A DNA stretch of 64,000 bases from Vigna angularis (lineage: Eukaryota > Streptophyta > Magnoliopsida > Fabales > Fabaceae): positions 18,202,498 through 18,266,497 of the forward strand of contig NC_068980.1 of assembly GCF_016808095.1 (NCBI RefSeq). The letters run 5' to 3'. Below the pieces are notes generated by a model. It searched no databases. It was given only the letters and a program-made list of their open reading frames with translations, and had not been told where the DNA came from. Position 1 is the stretch's first letter. Each line of letters begins with the position of its first letter. The position numbers were made by a program, and so were the translations under genes. Shown here in pieces: positions 1-10,704 of this stretch.

Positions 1-420
1 CTGTCTTTCCAAAAGTTCCCCTTCGCAAATAAAACCCTAAGATTATAGATTGGATAATAGTATAGAGGAGATAAAGAAGAAGATGTTTCAAGAGCTGTGG
101 ATTTATCCATTCAGGACTCCAATTTAATAGATGGATAATATTATAGATTGGATAATTCAGGAATATATCATTTGTTTTATCTTGTTTTTAGACTTATCTA
201 CAAGCATGACAATTTTATCTTGTGTTATATATTTTTGTTAACGTCTATATGTAGTTTCTTGTATGTTTCACTAAATTAAATTAGCAAAATTTTATGCTTG
301 ATAGCTTAGAATATCTATAACAATATATTTCTTTTGTTTCATTTTCTTTTATATCAATTGGTTCAATTATTACTGTTTCAATTTGATCGATCAAAGTAAC
401 ATGTTATAAGAATCTGAGAA
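1..420. other. AT-rich intergenic sequence
   Basis: No coding region, RNA gene or bounded element can be supported here. The sequence is AT-rich. It contains a short internal repeat around 60-175 in which phrases such as 'gattggataat' recur, but no clear unit. Confidence 0.5.
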
Positions 421-615
421 GAAGAAGGTGAAAAAAAAGTTAATTAAGTGAGTCAATGAGCCAACCCGTTTAACCCACCAACCCGTGGTGGGTCGGGTCG
501 GGTTCGAATTTTTTTGGCTCGCTAATAAATGAGCCGGGTTGGGTTGACTCACTAAGTGGTCAACCCGTGGTGGGTCGGGTCGGGTCGGGCTGGGTTACCC
601 GTTTTGACAGCTCTA
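421..615. mobile_element. hAT-like element end (remnant) with G-rich repeats
   Basis: The segment is built from repeated GGGTCGGGT blocks and their complements and ends in TTTTGACAGCTCTA. Reversed, this reads TAGAGCTGTCAAAA, which resembles terminal inverted repeats of plant non-autonomous hAT elements. I could not find the partner end or an 8-bp target duplication, so it is probably a truncated copy. Five GGG runs separated by 2-nt loops lie at 572-594. Confidence 0.4.
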
Positions 616-1740
616 GTAAAGTTTAATAAAAAAAAAAGACATTCTTAAATGCTAATAGATTTATTGTTCTATTACATATAAATACTGACTTAAAGTATAT
701 TATGATATATTCTTGGAAACAAGTATATTAGTATACTTTAGTTGATAGAGATACAAGTCCACCAAACTCAAAATCTAAATAACTTTTGTTTAATAGATGA
801 ATGAATTTGATGGATAATAAACTCACTCATTTTGTAAAGTTTTGTAAGCTTGAGTATATAAATCATAATTTATATACATAAATCTTTTGTCAATATAGAG
901 AAGAAAACACAATGCCCATTCTCTTTTTATAAAGATTAGTACACAATATTTAATGAAATATTGATTAGATGACACATATGATTCCCTAAGTGATTAGATG
1001 GTACACACCTTTTAGTTGTGTTTACCAATAGAGAAAATACATTAAAGATTTGTTCATAATAATGAATTGGGTTCAAAAAGTGGACCCCTTAGTAGGAGTA
1101 CGACCAAAGGAAGGTTCAATCAAGTGAAAGAAGGCTATAAAGAAGGGAGATGGAGCAGCCAAAGCTCAGCAAGCTGGTTCACGGGCCTAGCGAGAGACTG
1201 CTCAACATCAACCAGAAGGCACTCAACGCCAAGATTCAAGAGAGTTTTCCAAAGTCCAGCAAGCTGCTTCTGCTCAGCGGATGGTAAGTGCCCCTAACGA
1301 GCTCATGTTAGGTTTCCCAACAACATGGGGTGTGTTTTCTCTACGTTGCTCAATGTGTTTTGCATGCTTGTATATGTGTCTTATGATTTGTGAATGGTAC
1401 CTGATGATCGGGAGGGTAGCTAGGCATGGTTAGAGGTTGAATGGATCTATAAATTCAGTGCTCCTTACTTTGTAATAGAAACTTTTGGGATAATAGAAAC
1501 GTTACTCTATTGAGATAACTCTAGAGCTTATTTTCTCTACTAGAAAGTCACGGCTAAAGAGGCCTTGAGCCTCTTTTAGCCTCCTTCCATTACTAGGAAC
1601 CTTTACCTAGTCTAAATCCTACACTTAAACCACATATACCTCAATTAGCTTCCATAAACACTTGTCTTTTGCTGCCTCATTTCCATGGATTTCATTAGCT
1701 AACAACTATATGAGGAAGCTTGGCTTGTGCCTATTGAATC
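616..1740. other. Intergenic sequence without supported features
   Basis: AT-rich with a locally more GC-rich stretch at about 1067-1320. That stretch holds a 76-codon open frame, but I see no recognisable domain, splice context or repeat termini, so no gene is called. Confidence 0.4.
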
Positions 1741-2178
1741 AGGGAGTCATCACATAGATATGACTATGTCCACATAAGTATATGAGAAATGCTCATACAA
1801 AAAATTATGTCAAAGATTTGACCACAAAACCACAATTGTGTTAACATAGTACGAGAGACACACTTATAAAAAAAAACTATACCAAAGACAACAAAGTTAT
1901 GATTACCTCTACATGGTTATGTGCACATGAAGAAAATTACTGAAAAATTCTATCACAAGGGAGTCTATGTGTTCATATTGTTATGGGAAGTGTGCTCGTA
2001 TGAAAATTATACCAAAGACTCTATCACAAAAGTGTCTACATTCACATGGTTGTTAGAGGTGCATTCATGTAAAAAAATTGAACACGGAGTAATTATAAAG
2101 GTGCACTCATGTAAAATAATTACACCAAACATTCAACCAAAAAATTATGGTAACATTCACATGGTTGTAGGAGTTGTG
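1741..2178. repeat. Degenerate tandem repeat, left arm
   Basis: Roughly 80-100-bp units recur with the themes 'ttcacatggttgt', 'gtgcactcatgtaaaa' and 'attacaccaaa'. The same themes reappear at 3166-3720, beyond an inserted block, so this is the left part of one interrupted array. The open frame at 1921-2181 is a by-product of the repeat. Confidence 0.55.
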
Positions 2179-3165
2179 TAGAGTTATCAACTTAACCCAT
2201 GGTTCATGGGTCAGCCTTAGCCAACCCTTAAATAAGTCCTCTTTCAAGAGATCCCAATTGAGGAGGCAAAAAAAATCACAATCCTAAAACCCTCTCTCAA
2301 GTGGGTTAGGGTCAGGACATAGGTGTGTTTGACCTCACTACAAGACTTTAATTAAATTTTAAATATAATATCTTTAACTTGGGTCATATATTGAATCAAG
2401 TTGTCACGGGCAAAAGGTCGAGACAGGTCAACCTGAGCATAAGGTGAGTTAAGCCACTTGAGTTGAAGGTCGAGACGAGTTTTCTTAGACCAAAGGTAGA
2501 GAAGGTCCAGATGGGCTAACCTAAAACGAAGCTCGAGAAGGGATAGCCTGAGCCATATGTCGAGATGTGCCTACCCATTCTAAAGGTTCATACAGGCCCC
2601 ATCCAAAATTTGGCCGAGTTAGCTACGATCGAAATTCAATCAAATTCGACAGAGTTGACCTCGAATAAAATTTGGCTTAATTCATTCATTTCCATGGTCA
2701 AATTTCGACCATATTTAGTCAAGTTGGTCCTAACACAATTTTGACTAACTCGGTCCTAGCTTAAATTTGGCCAAATTTGGTCGAGTTTGTCCCAATAGAA
2801 TTTCTACTATGTTTTTCACGGGAGAAATTTGACCAAACCTGGTTTGATTAAGCCTTGGCCGAATTTTAGCTAAGTTAGCCTCGACTAATTTCAGTTGAAT
2901 TCGATCATGTTGGCTCCGATTGAAATTTGGCCAAATTCAGTCGAGTTTGCCTTGGCCGAGTCGGCCCCTAAATTAAAGGTCTAATAATATATTTAAATAA
3001 ATTAATATTTTTTTCATGTTTAAAAATAAAGTTCATGTGTTGACTTTGACTCACAAGGCTTTTTTGGACATTTTGACCATATGGGCTTTTCCAATGGGGC
3101 TTTTTGGCTCCAACCCATATGTGTCAGGACCAAGTCTTGTGATGAGAGCCAAATTGACAACTCTA
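2179..3165. mobile_element. hAT-like non-autonomous element splitting a tandem repeat
   Basis: The left end reads TAGAGTTATCAA and the right end, reversed, reads TAGAGTTGTCAA: 11 of 12 positions match, as in hAT-type inverted repeats. The block interrupts a tandem array whose units continue on both sides. The expected 8-bp target duplication is only partly preserved (agttgtgt against aaatgtgc), so the insertion looks old. The interior is itself repetitive: 'ggtcgagac' themes at about 2415-2570, then roughly 40-bp degenerate units with 'ttggccgaatt' and 'ggtcgagtt' themes at about 2600-2970. No transposase reading frame is visible. Confidence 0.5.
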
Positions 3166-3720
3166 AATGTGCACTCTTTAAAAAAAGAGCACTAGAAATT
3201 TGAACACAAAGGTATGATTTCTTCCTTATGGTTGTGGAAAGTGTGCTCGTGTAAGAAAATTGCATCAAATATTCAACCACACAGGTGTGGCTATGTCCAC
3301 ATGGTTGTGGGAGATACATTCATAAAGAAAATATCACTAGAGATTCTACCACAATCATGGGGTAGCTTCCACTTGATTGTAAGAGATGAAGTCTTAAGAA
3401 AAATTACACAAAAAAGATTAAATTACATTCATAAAGAAAATAACACTAGAGATTCTACCACAATCATGAAGCTGCTTCCACTTGATTGTAAGAGATGAAA
3501 TCTTAAGGAAAATTACACTAAAGATTAAATTACAAAGTTATGGATATATTCACATGTATATGACAAAATTCACATAAGTGTGGAAGACGTGTTTATATTA
3601 CACTATATATTTGATCATAGGTCCATTGGGAAACATGTTTATGCAAAAAGTTATAGTCTTCTTAAATCAATTGAGTGTGGTTGTGTCCACATAAGTCTAT
3701 GAGAGACATTTATATAAAAT
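3166..3720. repeat. Degenerate tandem repeat, right arm
   Basis: Continuation of the array at 1741-2178. Two well-preserved neighbouring units at about 3320-3520 share 'agagattctaccacaatcatg' and 'cttccacttgattgtaag' blocks about 110 bp apart. No coding capacity is supported. Confidence 0.55.
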
Positions 3721-4437
3721 TTACATAGTTTTAAATTAGTTCTAATTATAATTATTGTCATATATTGTATAAATCTTTTAAGAAAATTATCAAATTGTGA
3801 TAACAAAGTTACCATAACATATTTCACCATGATCTTAAAGTTGGTATAAAATATTTTACCAACATCTTAAAGCAGGTATTGAATTTCCCAAAATCTAGAG
3901 TTTCTTTGTATAAGTACCTATTTCATGTTCCAAAGAGCATTGATTGATTATTTTAAATTTGTTAATACCTTACAAACATGTCAAGTATTAGTTAGTTATT
4001 TTTTTTTTTTTAATTTTCTTAACATATCTTTTAAAACTTATTTGGTTGTCCACATGTTAGGTCAGGCCTTGTAGTGTGACATGTGGTTTTGTTATTGTGA
4101 TGTGATAAGATAGTATCATGTGTCAGTGTTAAGTGTAATTGTATTGTATTCAATTTACTCTCTGTGTATTTTTTATTCAATTAAATCCTTTTATTAAAAT
4201 TAAACAATGTTGTCTATTTCTAAATTGAGACCAAATTTATGATTTATGTAAATATTATATAAATATTCACATTAAAAATTTTTATTAAATATTTTATAAT
4301 TATTTTTAAACAAACTCTAACAATATTATTGAATTCTGTTTAAATTAATTACTTTTAATTTTATAAACAAATATGAATTAATAATATAATAATTCTAAAT
4401 ATTTACTCTATACCTAAAACTTAAATTTCTTTAATAA
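3721..4437. other. AT-rich intergenic sequence
   Basis: AT-rich sequence with homopolymer runs. No gene, RNA gene or bounded element is visible. Confidence 0.5.
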
Positions 4438-4446
4438 ATATAATAA

Positions 4447-4795
4447 GGGTTAAATATGTTTTTGGTCCCTTAACTTTTAGTGAAAATTGGAATTAGTCCC
4501 TCTTCAAAACTTTGGCCTAATTTAGTCTCCAAACTTTAGAAATGTGTGAATTAAGTCCTTTTAACTAAATTTTGTTAGGTTTATTTGATGTTTCAAGTGC
4601 GTTTCATGATAGCATTTGAGTCTGAGAAATGCAGTTGAAACATCAAATAAAGTTAACCAAATTTGGTTAAAATTTGATTAAAAAGACTAAATTCACACAT
4701 TTCTATAGTTTGGGGACTAAATTAGTCCAAAGTTTTGAAGAGAGACTAATTCTAATTTTCACTGAAAGTTAAGGGATCAAAAACATATTTAACTC
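4447..4795. mobile_element. Foldback Mutator-like MITE with 9-bp TSD
   Basis: A 349-bp element whose two halves are near-perfect inverted copies with arms of about 155 bp. It begins GGGTTAAATATG and ends CATATTTAACTC. It is flanked by a perfect 9-bp direct repeat, atataataa, at 4438-4446 and 4796-4804. Long inverted repeats plus a 9-bp target duplication are the hallmark of Mutator-like elements. There is no coding content. A transcript through it would fold into a long hairpin. Confidence 0.88.
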
Positions 4796-5080
4796 ATATA
4801 ATAACATTTATACGATAAATAATAAAGTATTGTCTGATTTAAAATAGAATAAAATATTAAATAAATATTTGTTTGACTTTAAAATATTAAAATTTAAAAT
4901 AAGAATAATTTAAAAATCAATTTTTATTATGTAATAAAAAAACAATAATTTAAATAATGAATATCTACAAATTAAAATTTTATTATTATCATTATTACCA
5001 TTATAATAAAGTAATTTAATATGTAATTACTTTAACATTTTTAATTTAATATATTAAAAAGTTAATTTTAATAAAAATAT

Positions 5081-5795
5081 GGGTTAAATATGTTTATCGT
5101 CCCTTAAGTATCACACGATTTTGGTTTTAGTCCCTATTTGAAACTTTGATTGTTTTTAATCCTTATAGTTTTGAAACTAGTACTATTAGAACTTAAAATT
5201 GGACGGCGTTAACTTTTGTTTGATATGGCTAACGGCGAAGCCACGTCATATGCCCGGTGTTGTGCCACGTTGATTGTTTCATTTTTCAAGTTGAATATAA
5301 CTTCGTCATCTACGGCGAACCAGAAGCTTCCCGTCTTTGCCCCCTCGCCCTCCACGCCCTCCAGCAGCACCGTGGCCAGGAATGCGCCAGCATCGTCGCC
5401 ATCCACGACAACCTCTTGGTAGGCATCAACTCACCACTCTCCTCGAAATCTAAATAACTAAAACCATAAAATTGGACGCCAAATCTAAACTAATCCTTGT
5501 GAAAAAAGTTCCCATCTTTCTCACTGTAGACGATTTGGATTAGTTCTCATCAACTCACCACTCTCCGATTTATTCTATTATTGTCAGCTTCTACAACACC
5601 ATGTAGATCCGAATCCATCCTCCATGATTCCACATCCTCGCCGTTAGTCATATCAAACAAAAGTTAATGTCGTCCAATTTTAAAGACTAATAGTACTAGT
5701 TTCAAAACTATAAGGATTAAAAACAATCAAAGTTTCGAATAGGGACTAAAACCAAAATCGTGTAATACTTAAGGGACGAAAAACATATTTAACCC
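5081..5795. mobile_element. Pack-MULE carrying an amidophosphoribosyltransferase fragment
   Basis: A 715-bp Mutator-like element bounded by a perfect 9-bp target duplication, taaaaatat, at 5072-5080 and 5796-5804. The terminal inverted repeats are about 155 bp (5081-5236 and 5640-5795), start GGGTTAAATATG, and are related to those of the MITE at 4447-4795. The interior is clearly more GC-rich than its surroundings and holds a captured host-gene fragment. The 19-base phrase catcaactcaccactctcc occurs twice inside, at about 5424 and 5552, which suggests rearrangement during or after capture. Confidence 0.88.
5302..5424 (+). pseudogene. Captured fragment of amidophosphoribosyltransferase (PurF/ASE-like)
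   Basis: The + strand frame reads IYGEPEASRLC, LALHALQ and HRGQE in order. These match the N-terminal glutamine-amidotransferase region of plant amidophosphoribosyltransferase (GPRAT/ATase), the first committed enzyme of purine synthesis in plastids, where the family reads IYGDPEASRLC and LALHALQHRGQEGAG. Only about 40 codons are recognisable. An extra Gln in the LQ-HRGQE stretch and the loss of similarity after 'HDNLL' show that it cannot make a working enzyme. The PRTase domain is absent. It lies entirely between the inverted repeats of the MULE. The family assignment is from memory of conserved motifs. Confidence 0.8.
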
Positions 5796-5882
5796 TAAAA
5801 ATATTAATATAATATTTATATAAATAATAAATTTAGTTTTAGTTTGGAGAGAATCTAAATTTAAAAAAATAAGACTAAATTG

Positions 5883-5887
<5 letters not shown>

Positions 5888-5918
<31 letters not shown>
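5888..5918. repeat. (TA)n microsatellite
   Basis: About 31 bp of uninterrupted TA dinucleotides. Confidence 0.95.
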
Positions 5919-5921
<3 letters not shown>

Positions 5922-6105
5922 CTATTAAATATAAGATAATAGTACGAGATACTGTTTTGTACATGTAATATTGATAATGTCATACGTCAAATTAAGGAGA
6001 AACACTCATATAAACCTATATTTAGGATGTAACTGATCTTACTTAACTAAACAAATTCAATTATAAATCTAATTTAGTGAATCAAATATTCTATAAGAAC
6101 ATCAC

Positions 6106-6149
6106 ACTGGAATTTTAGAAATCTATGACTGGAATTTTAGAAATCTATG
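6106..6149. repeat. 22-bp perfect tandem duplication
   Basis: The 22-bp unit starting actggaattttagaa occurs twice head to tail, at 6106-6127 and 6128-6149. Confidence 0.9.
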
Positions 6150-8713
6150 ACAAAATTAAAAGAAAGGAGAAACTTGAATTGCTTATGCACGACAAAGATA
6201 GAGTCTATTAAATATTAAACTCTTGTTTCTTTGTCCACATATAAATTTGTTATTTTTTAAAGTTGTTTACCCAAACTTATATCTTAATCCTGAGATCGAA
6301 GATACAAATTAATAAAAATATATAGAAATTAAGCTCTTTTAATAGTTAAGTTTTTTTTCATCTTCTAAAAAAAAGTTGTATTAAAATTTTCAATTATTTT
6401 TGTTGAAATTGCCTTAAAATCATTTTTTTAAAGATGAAAAAATCAAAAGGAAACTTATAAATAAGAAAAAGGAGAAGAATATAATTTATCCAACTTTAAT
6501 TCTAAAAAGAATTTGACAAAATTATTAATATAAGTGTAACAAAGAAAAGAAAATAGATTATTTATACGAATTCCTAAGTTTTAAGTAAAATTGCTCATAC
6601 CGATAAAAGAAATACATACAATAGAATGTAATATAGTCTTGTCACAACAATTGAGATTTTTTTTTCAAATTACTAAAATCCTTTAAATTACAAGACAATG
6701 TTATTTAATTACAGTACACCGTATAACCATGTACACATCTTCAAAAGATTTCCAAAACATAGCCCTGACAAGTATCATTACCACTTGCATTCTCATATGC
6801 TTACGTCATAAAACAATAAATGCAAAAGAAACACAACAACCAAAAAAATAATAATAATAACTTAAACACTCATATACAATTATTATATAAAGATCAATTG
6901 GAATGAACTTAACAAATCATCACCTCATCTATCATAAAACAATTCTCTATCATTCATAAATATATGACTAGACTTTATTATTTGAATTTATGCATCCATT
7001 CGGACTATAGAAGCTTGCTTTGTCATGTAATATGAAATCCTTAATATTACAATTCTCGTAAGAGTACTTGTTTATTCTCTCTCATGAAAAAATAAGTTAA
7101 CTTATAGCCTAAAAAATAGAATCCACGACTTCAAGACCAGTTATAGGAACCTCCTTCTCTTTTCATCAGCTAGACTTCATCCTTTATATGAATTTGTGCG
7201 TTTAGTAGAAGATAAGGATAGCTTTCAAAGAGTGTCCCTAGTAAATGCATAACACTAGACTCACATGTTTTATCATGCCTCATGAATGATATGACCATAC
7301 AAATCAACTTTAGTACTTAATTACATATAACAATTTATTTAACCTTGTAATACTCCTCTTGAATAAATCAAATTTCACCACATATTTCTCCACAAATGAA
7401 TTATACTTGAAACACATATATTCACACAGTGAGCACATGCATTTGCTTAGTGAGTGACCCTTTGAGGTTTACTTGCCCAAAGACTGAATGGGTCGCCTAG
7501 CAAGTCCAACACTAGAAGCAAATTTAGAATAATTTTCCTAGAAAGACAGACTCACTCAATGAGTCCCAATCCTTCTAACTCTCAACCAAAATCAAATTCG
7601 ACATTCGCTCAGTGAGAAGACCTCCCTTAACTCTGCCAAATTCAGTTTTGGCTATCCATGTTAGTGGAAAACGACAAATGCACTAGTAGCACGTCACAAG
7701 TGATAAATATTGTTCTCTCCCAAAGGATTTTTGCAACACTCAACAAATTTTGCAATTCACAACTCAATTAGACACAAATATCACAAAAACACAAAGAAAA
7801 TCTTTTTGGGCTTTTATCAAAGAGTTGGTGTGCAAAAAGAAATTTAACATAGAGTATTCACACTTGTCAAGATTATATTTCATCCACTTCATTCTCATAC
7901 ATTCACAAATATCTCAACTCCAATTTTAAGTCAAAATCAACTAACAAGATTACTCAAATCCTATTCTTAGTGACTTTGAGTCTATGATAACTCATCAAGT
8001 TCCAATTCCTTGAATCATCAACAAGTGAAATCATGCATTAAGTTCAAAAGTATTAAGATTACTAATGAATCATGTTTTATCCATATATGTAAGCTCCATT
8101 AGGTATTCAATTTCAACTTTAGGTTCAAAAGACATTTTCCAACACCTCAAGAACCACGATCAAGCCATAGGTGATCAAGTCACAACAAGAATTAAGCATA
8201 GAAATCAAATATTAATATAGAAATGGAAAAACATATGTATTGACATCACAAAATAAAAATATATTAGTTTCTTACATCTAATCTCAATAATAGGTTTATT
8301 TATCTATGGTGGAGAACCTATGATTTACAAATTGAAGGAACAGGGAAAAATCTGAACCAAATAAAAGAAGAAAGCCCTTTTTCCAAGGCACTAAGCAATT
8401 GCTCCAAGCTCCATTCATACCCACGTCTTCCATTCATAGCCCATTTTCCTTTACTATCTTAAAAAGAGGGTAAACCTCAATGGATAGAGGGTAAGACCCA
8501 ATGAGAAGTGGGAGAGCTTTCCAACACCCCTAACAACCTCTAAGAGGCTCTCCTAAGCACCCAAAGTGTTTCTCTATCGTGAAAAATAAGAAATGAATCC
8601 AAACCCCTGCAAGAATCATTATTAATTACCTATTTTTTTCGATGTAAGTGATGCTACTACCCAACTCCATCTCAGTACCGCTGGGCGCACTCGTTAAATA
8701 GTGAAAGGATAAG
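6150..8713. other. Intergenic sequence with eroded LTR-like repeat
   Basis: AT-rich up to about 7100. From about 7130 to 8700 the sequence is richer in C on the + strand and contains 'gctcagtgag', 'cttagtgagtga' and 'tcactcaatgag' phrases. These recur near 17.75 kb, 40.5 kb and 43.3-44.2 kb, and I read them as degraded copies of one LTR family. No LTR boundaries, target duplications or coding domains are recoverable. Confidence 0.35.
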
Positions 8714-8718
8714 CTAAT

Positions 8719-10622
8719 TTTTGGTAGGGGGAGCTAAGTTAAATCTAAACTCACATATCTCATATGTGTTTTTGATGATGACAACAACAGAATTATTTTA
8801 ATAGTTTCTTGCACACATTAAGCAAAACTGATGATTATATATCTATTTGTGCTTGAACTATATGTTATGCATATTCATTGTGTTTATATCTATGATATGT
8901 GATTATATATGTGATATGCATATTCATTGATTAGATTGATAAAACTCTATGGACATTGCATATATGTATGAATTAATCGATTACAATGATTATGTAATCT
9001 ATTATATTCATCAGATATCAGCATTTGTTTAACAGTGGCAAACTACATTATGTGGATAATCGATTAAAACTCGTGCATTTGCATTTACTTGGTTGCTGAG
9101 TACATTGATGAGTTTTTGTCTGAAAAAGTTTTCAAATTTGTTTACGTGTTGTACTTAATCGATTACACTCTTTTCTTAATCGGTTAAAATGTTCAATAAT
9201 TGAAAATTGTTTTCGTGATAAGTCATAACTAGGGATGGCAACAGGTCGGGTCGGGCACGAATAGTGTCTACCCACTACCCAACCCGTCGGATAAATCTAT
9301 ACCCGCTATTCAACCTGCTACCCGCATGGGTACTTGTTTAGAAAATACCCGCGGGTATTTTAAAATCTGCGGGTACCCGCGGATACCCGCAAAAAAAATA
9401 TTTAATACATTTTTAAAATAAAATTTAAATAAAATTACAAAAAATATATATAATATAATATAAATTAAATTAAATATAAATTATAATTTAATTTTAATTA
9501 AATTTAATTTAATAAAATATAATTTTATTTTATTTTTAATTAAAAAATATATAAATTAACTTTTTTTGTTATTTTTTTCGGGTAACGGGTACCCGCGGGT
9601 CGGGTAGTATACTACCCGTACCCGACCTATTTAGAAGCGGGTATTAAAATACCCGCTACCCGTTACCTGCGGGTACTAAATATCCGTAGTTAGTAAATGC
9701 CCGCCGCGGATTTTACCCGCGGATATCCGTGTCCGCGGATTTTTTTGCCATCCCTAGTCATAACTACCTTAACGGTCATATTTTAAAATGTTATGACTTG
9801 CATTAATTACTTATTTAATTACATGTTATGCTTAACCTGTTAAATGCATTAAATGTAATTCTTTTACAGTAGTGTTAATTGCTTAACCGATTACATTAAT
9901 AACGTAATCGATTAATTTGTGTCAGAGTTGCTATTTCTATAAATTGATGCATAGTTCTCTGCATAACAAGAACTTTTGGATATTATCTTTCAAATTTGAC
10001 AAAGTTTGTTGAGCCTTAAATTGAAGGAGCGTTCATTCTCCAAGAATCAAGAAGCATTTCATTTGGAAGAAATGAAAGCAAGGATTTTTGAAGAAATTGT
10101 TGTGCTTTCATAGTCTAATCAATCTGCACTGAGGTGTTCTACTGGAATATCAGTTTCATCTACAATTATTTGTGATTGGTGTTGCCCTGTTGCCGTTGGC
10201 TAGGAAGAGAATGTGGAGTTCTGGTTACTTTGAGAGGGGTATCTCAAAGGGGTTTTTGCAAAAAGAGGATTGTTCTTTTTGTGTGTTTGACTATAGTAGA
10301 TTTGGAGTTAGAGAGGAGGATACATTGAGAGGGTGTCTCTGTATTGCTTGTTGTAAAACTCAATCTATATAATGCATTTTCTTTCAATCTCAAGTTGATT
10401 GAAAGGGACTGGATGTAGGCATTGAGGCCGAACCAGTATAAACCTTAGTGTGGTTCTTTCTATCCTTTATCTCTTTCATTTCATTACATTATTTATTTTC
10501 TTGCATTTCAAGAAAGACTCAGAGATTTTCAATAGGTTTTTAAGAGATCAATTTTTATAATACAAAACCAATTCACCTCCCTCCTCCTCTTGGTTGGGAA
10601 ACAAGGTCAATCTTTTTCTACA
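8719..10622 (+). repeat. 5' LTR of the gag-only retrotransposon (contains hAT MITE)
   Basis: Its start and end were fixed by alignment with the copy at 15977-17315. Removing the nested hAT element and one copy of its target duplication leaves about 1.37 kb, close to the 1.34 kb of the 3' LTR. The LTR is rich in the near-palindrome AATCGATTA. Relative to the 3' LTR it lacks about 16 bp near 9043 (a segment with 'ttttaaccgatt'). Confidence 0.85.
9230..9756. mobile_element. 527-bp hAT MITE with perfect 8-bp TSD
   Basis: Starts TAGGGATGGCAA and ends TTGCCATCCCTA, a perfect 12-bp inverted repeat. It is flanked by the 8-bp duplication gtcataac at 9222-9229 and 9757-9764, the size typical of hAT transposons. 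The subterminal regions are packed with GCGGGTACCCGC-type palindromes around a very AT-rich core, and nothing is encoded. The sister LTR holds the empty site: a single gtcataac at 16497-16504 with matching flanks. This proves insertion after the retrotransposon's LTRs were formed. Confidence 0.95.
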
Positions 10623-10704
10623 ATTGGCACTAGAGCTGGTTTTTCAAAAGTTACTCAAAAACTAATCGATCAGTTCTTCAGTCTAATCGATTATTTTGAT
10701 CCTA

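Noticed and set aside
1067..1297. 76-codon open frame in a GC-richer stretch
   Set aside because: No recognisable motif, no splice or promoter context, and a low-complexity Ser/Arg-rich translation.
10172..10372. Open frame in the 5' LTR, with a similar one at 16838-17050
   Set aside because: They are the same LTR segment in two copies, with diverged ends and no domain, so this is LTR sequence and not a gene.
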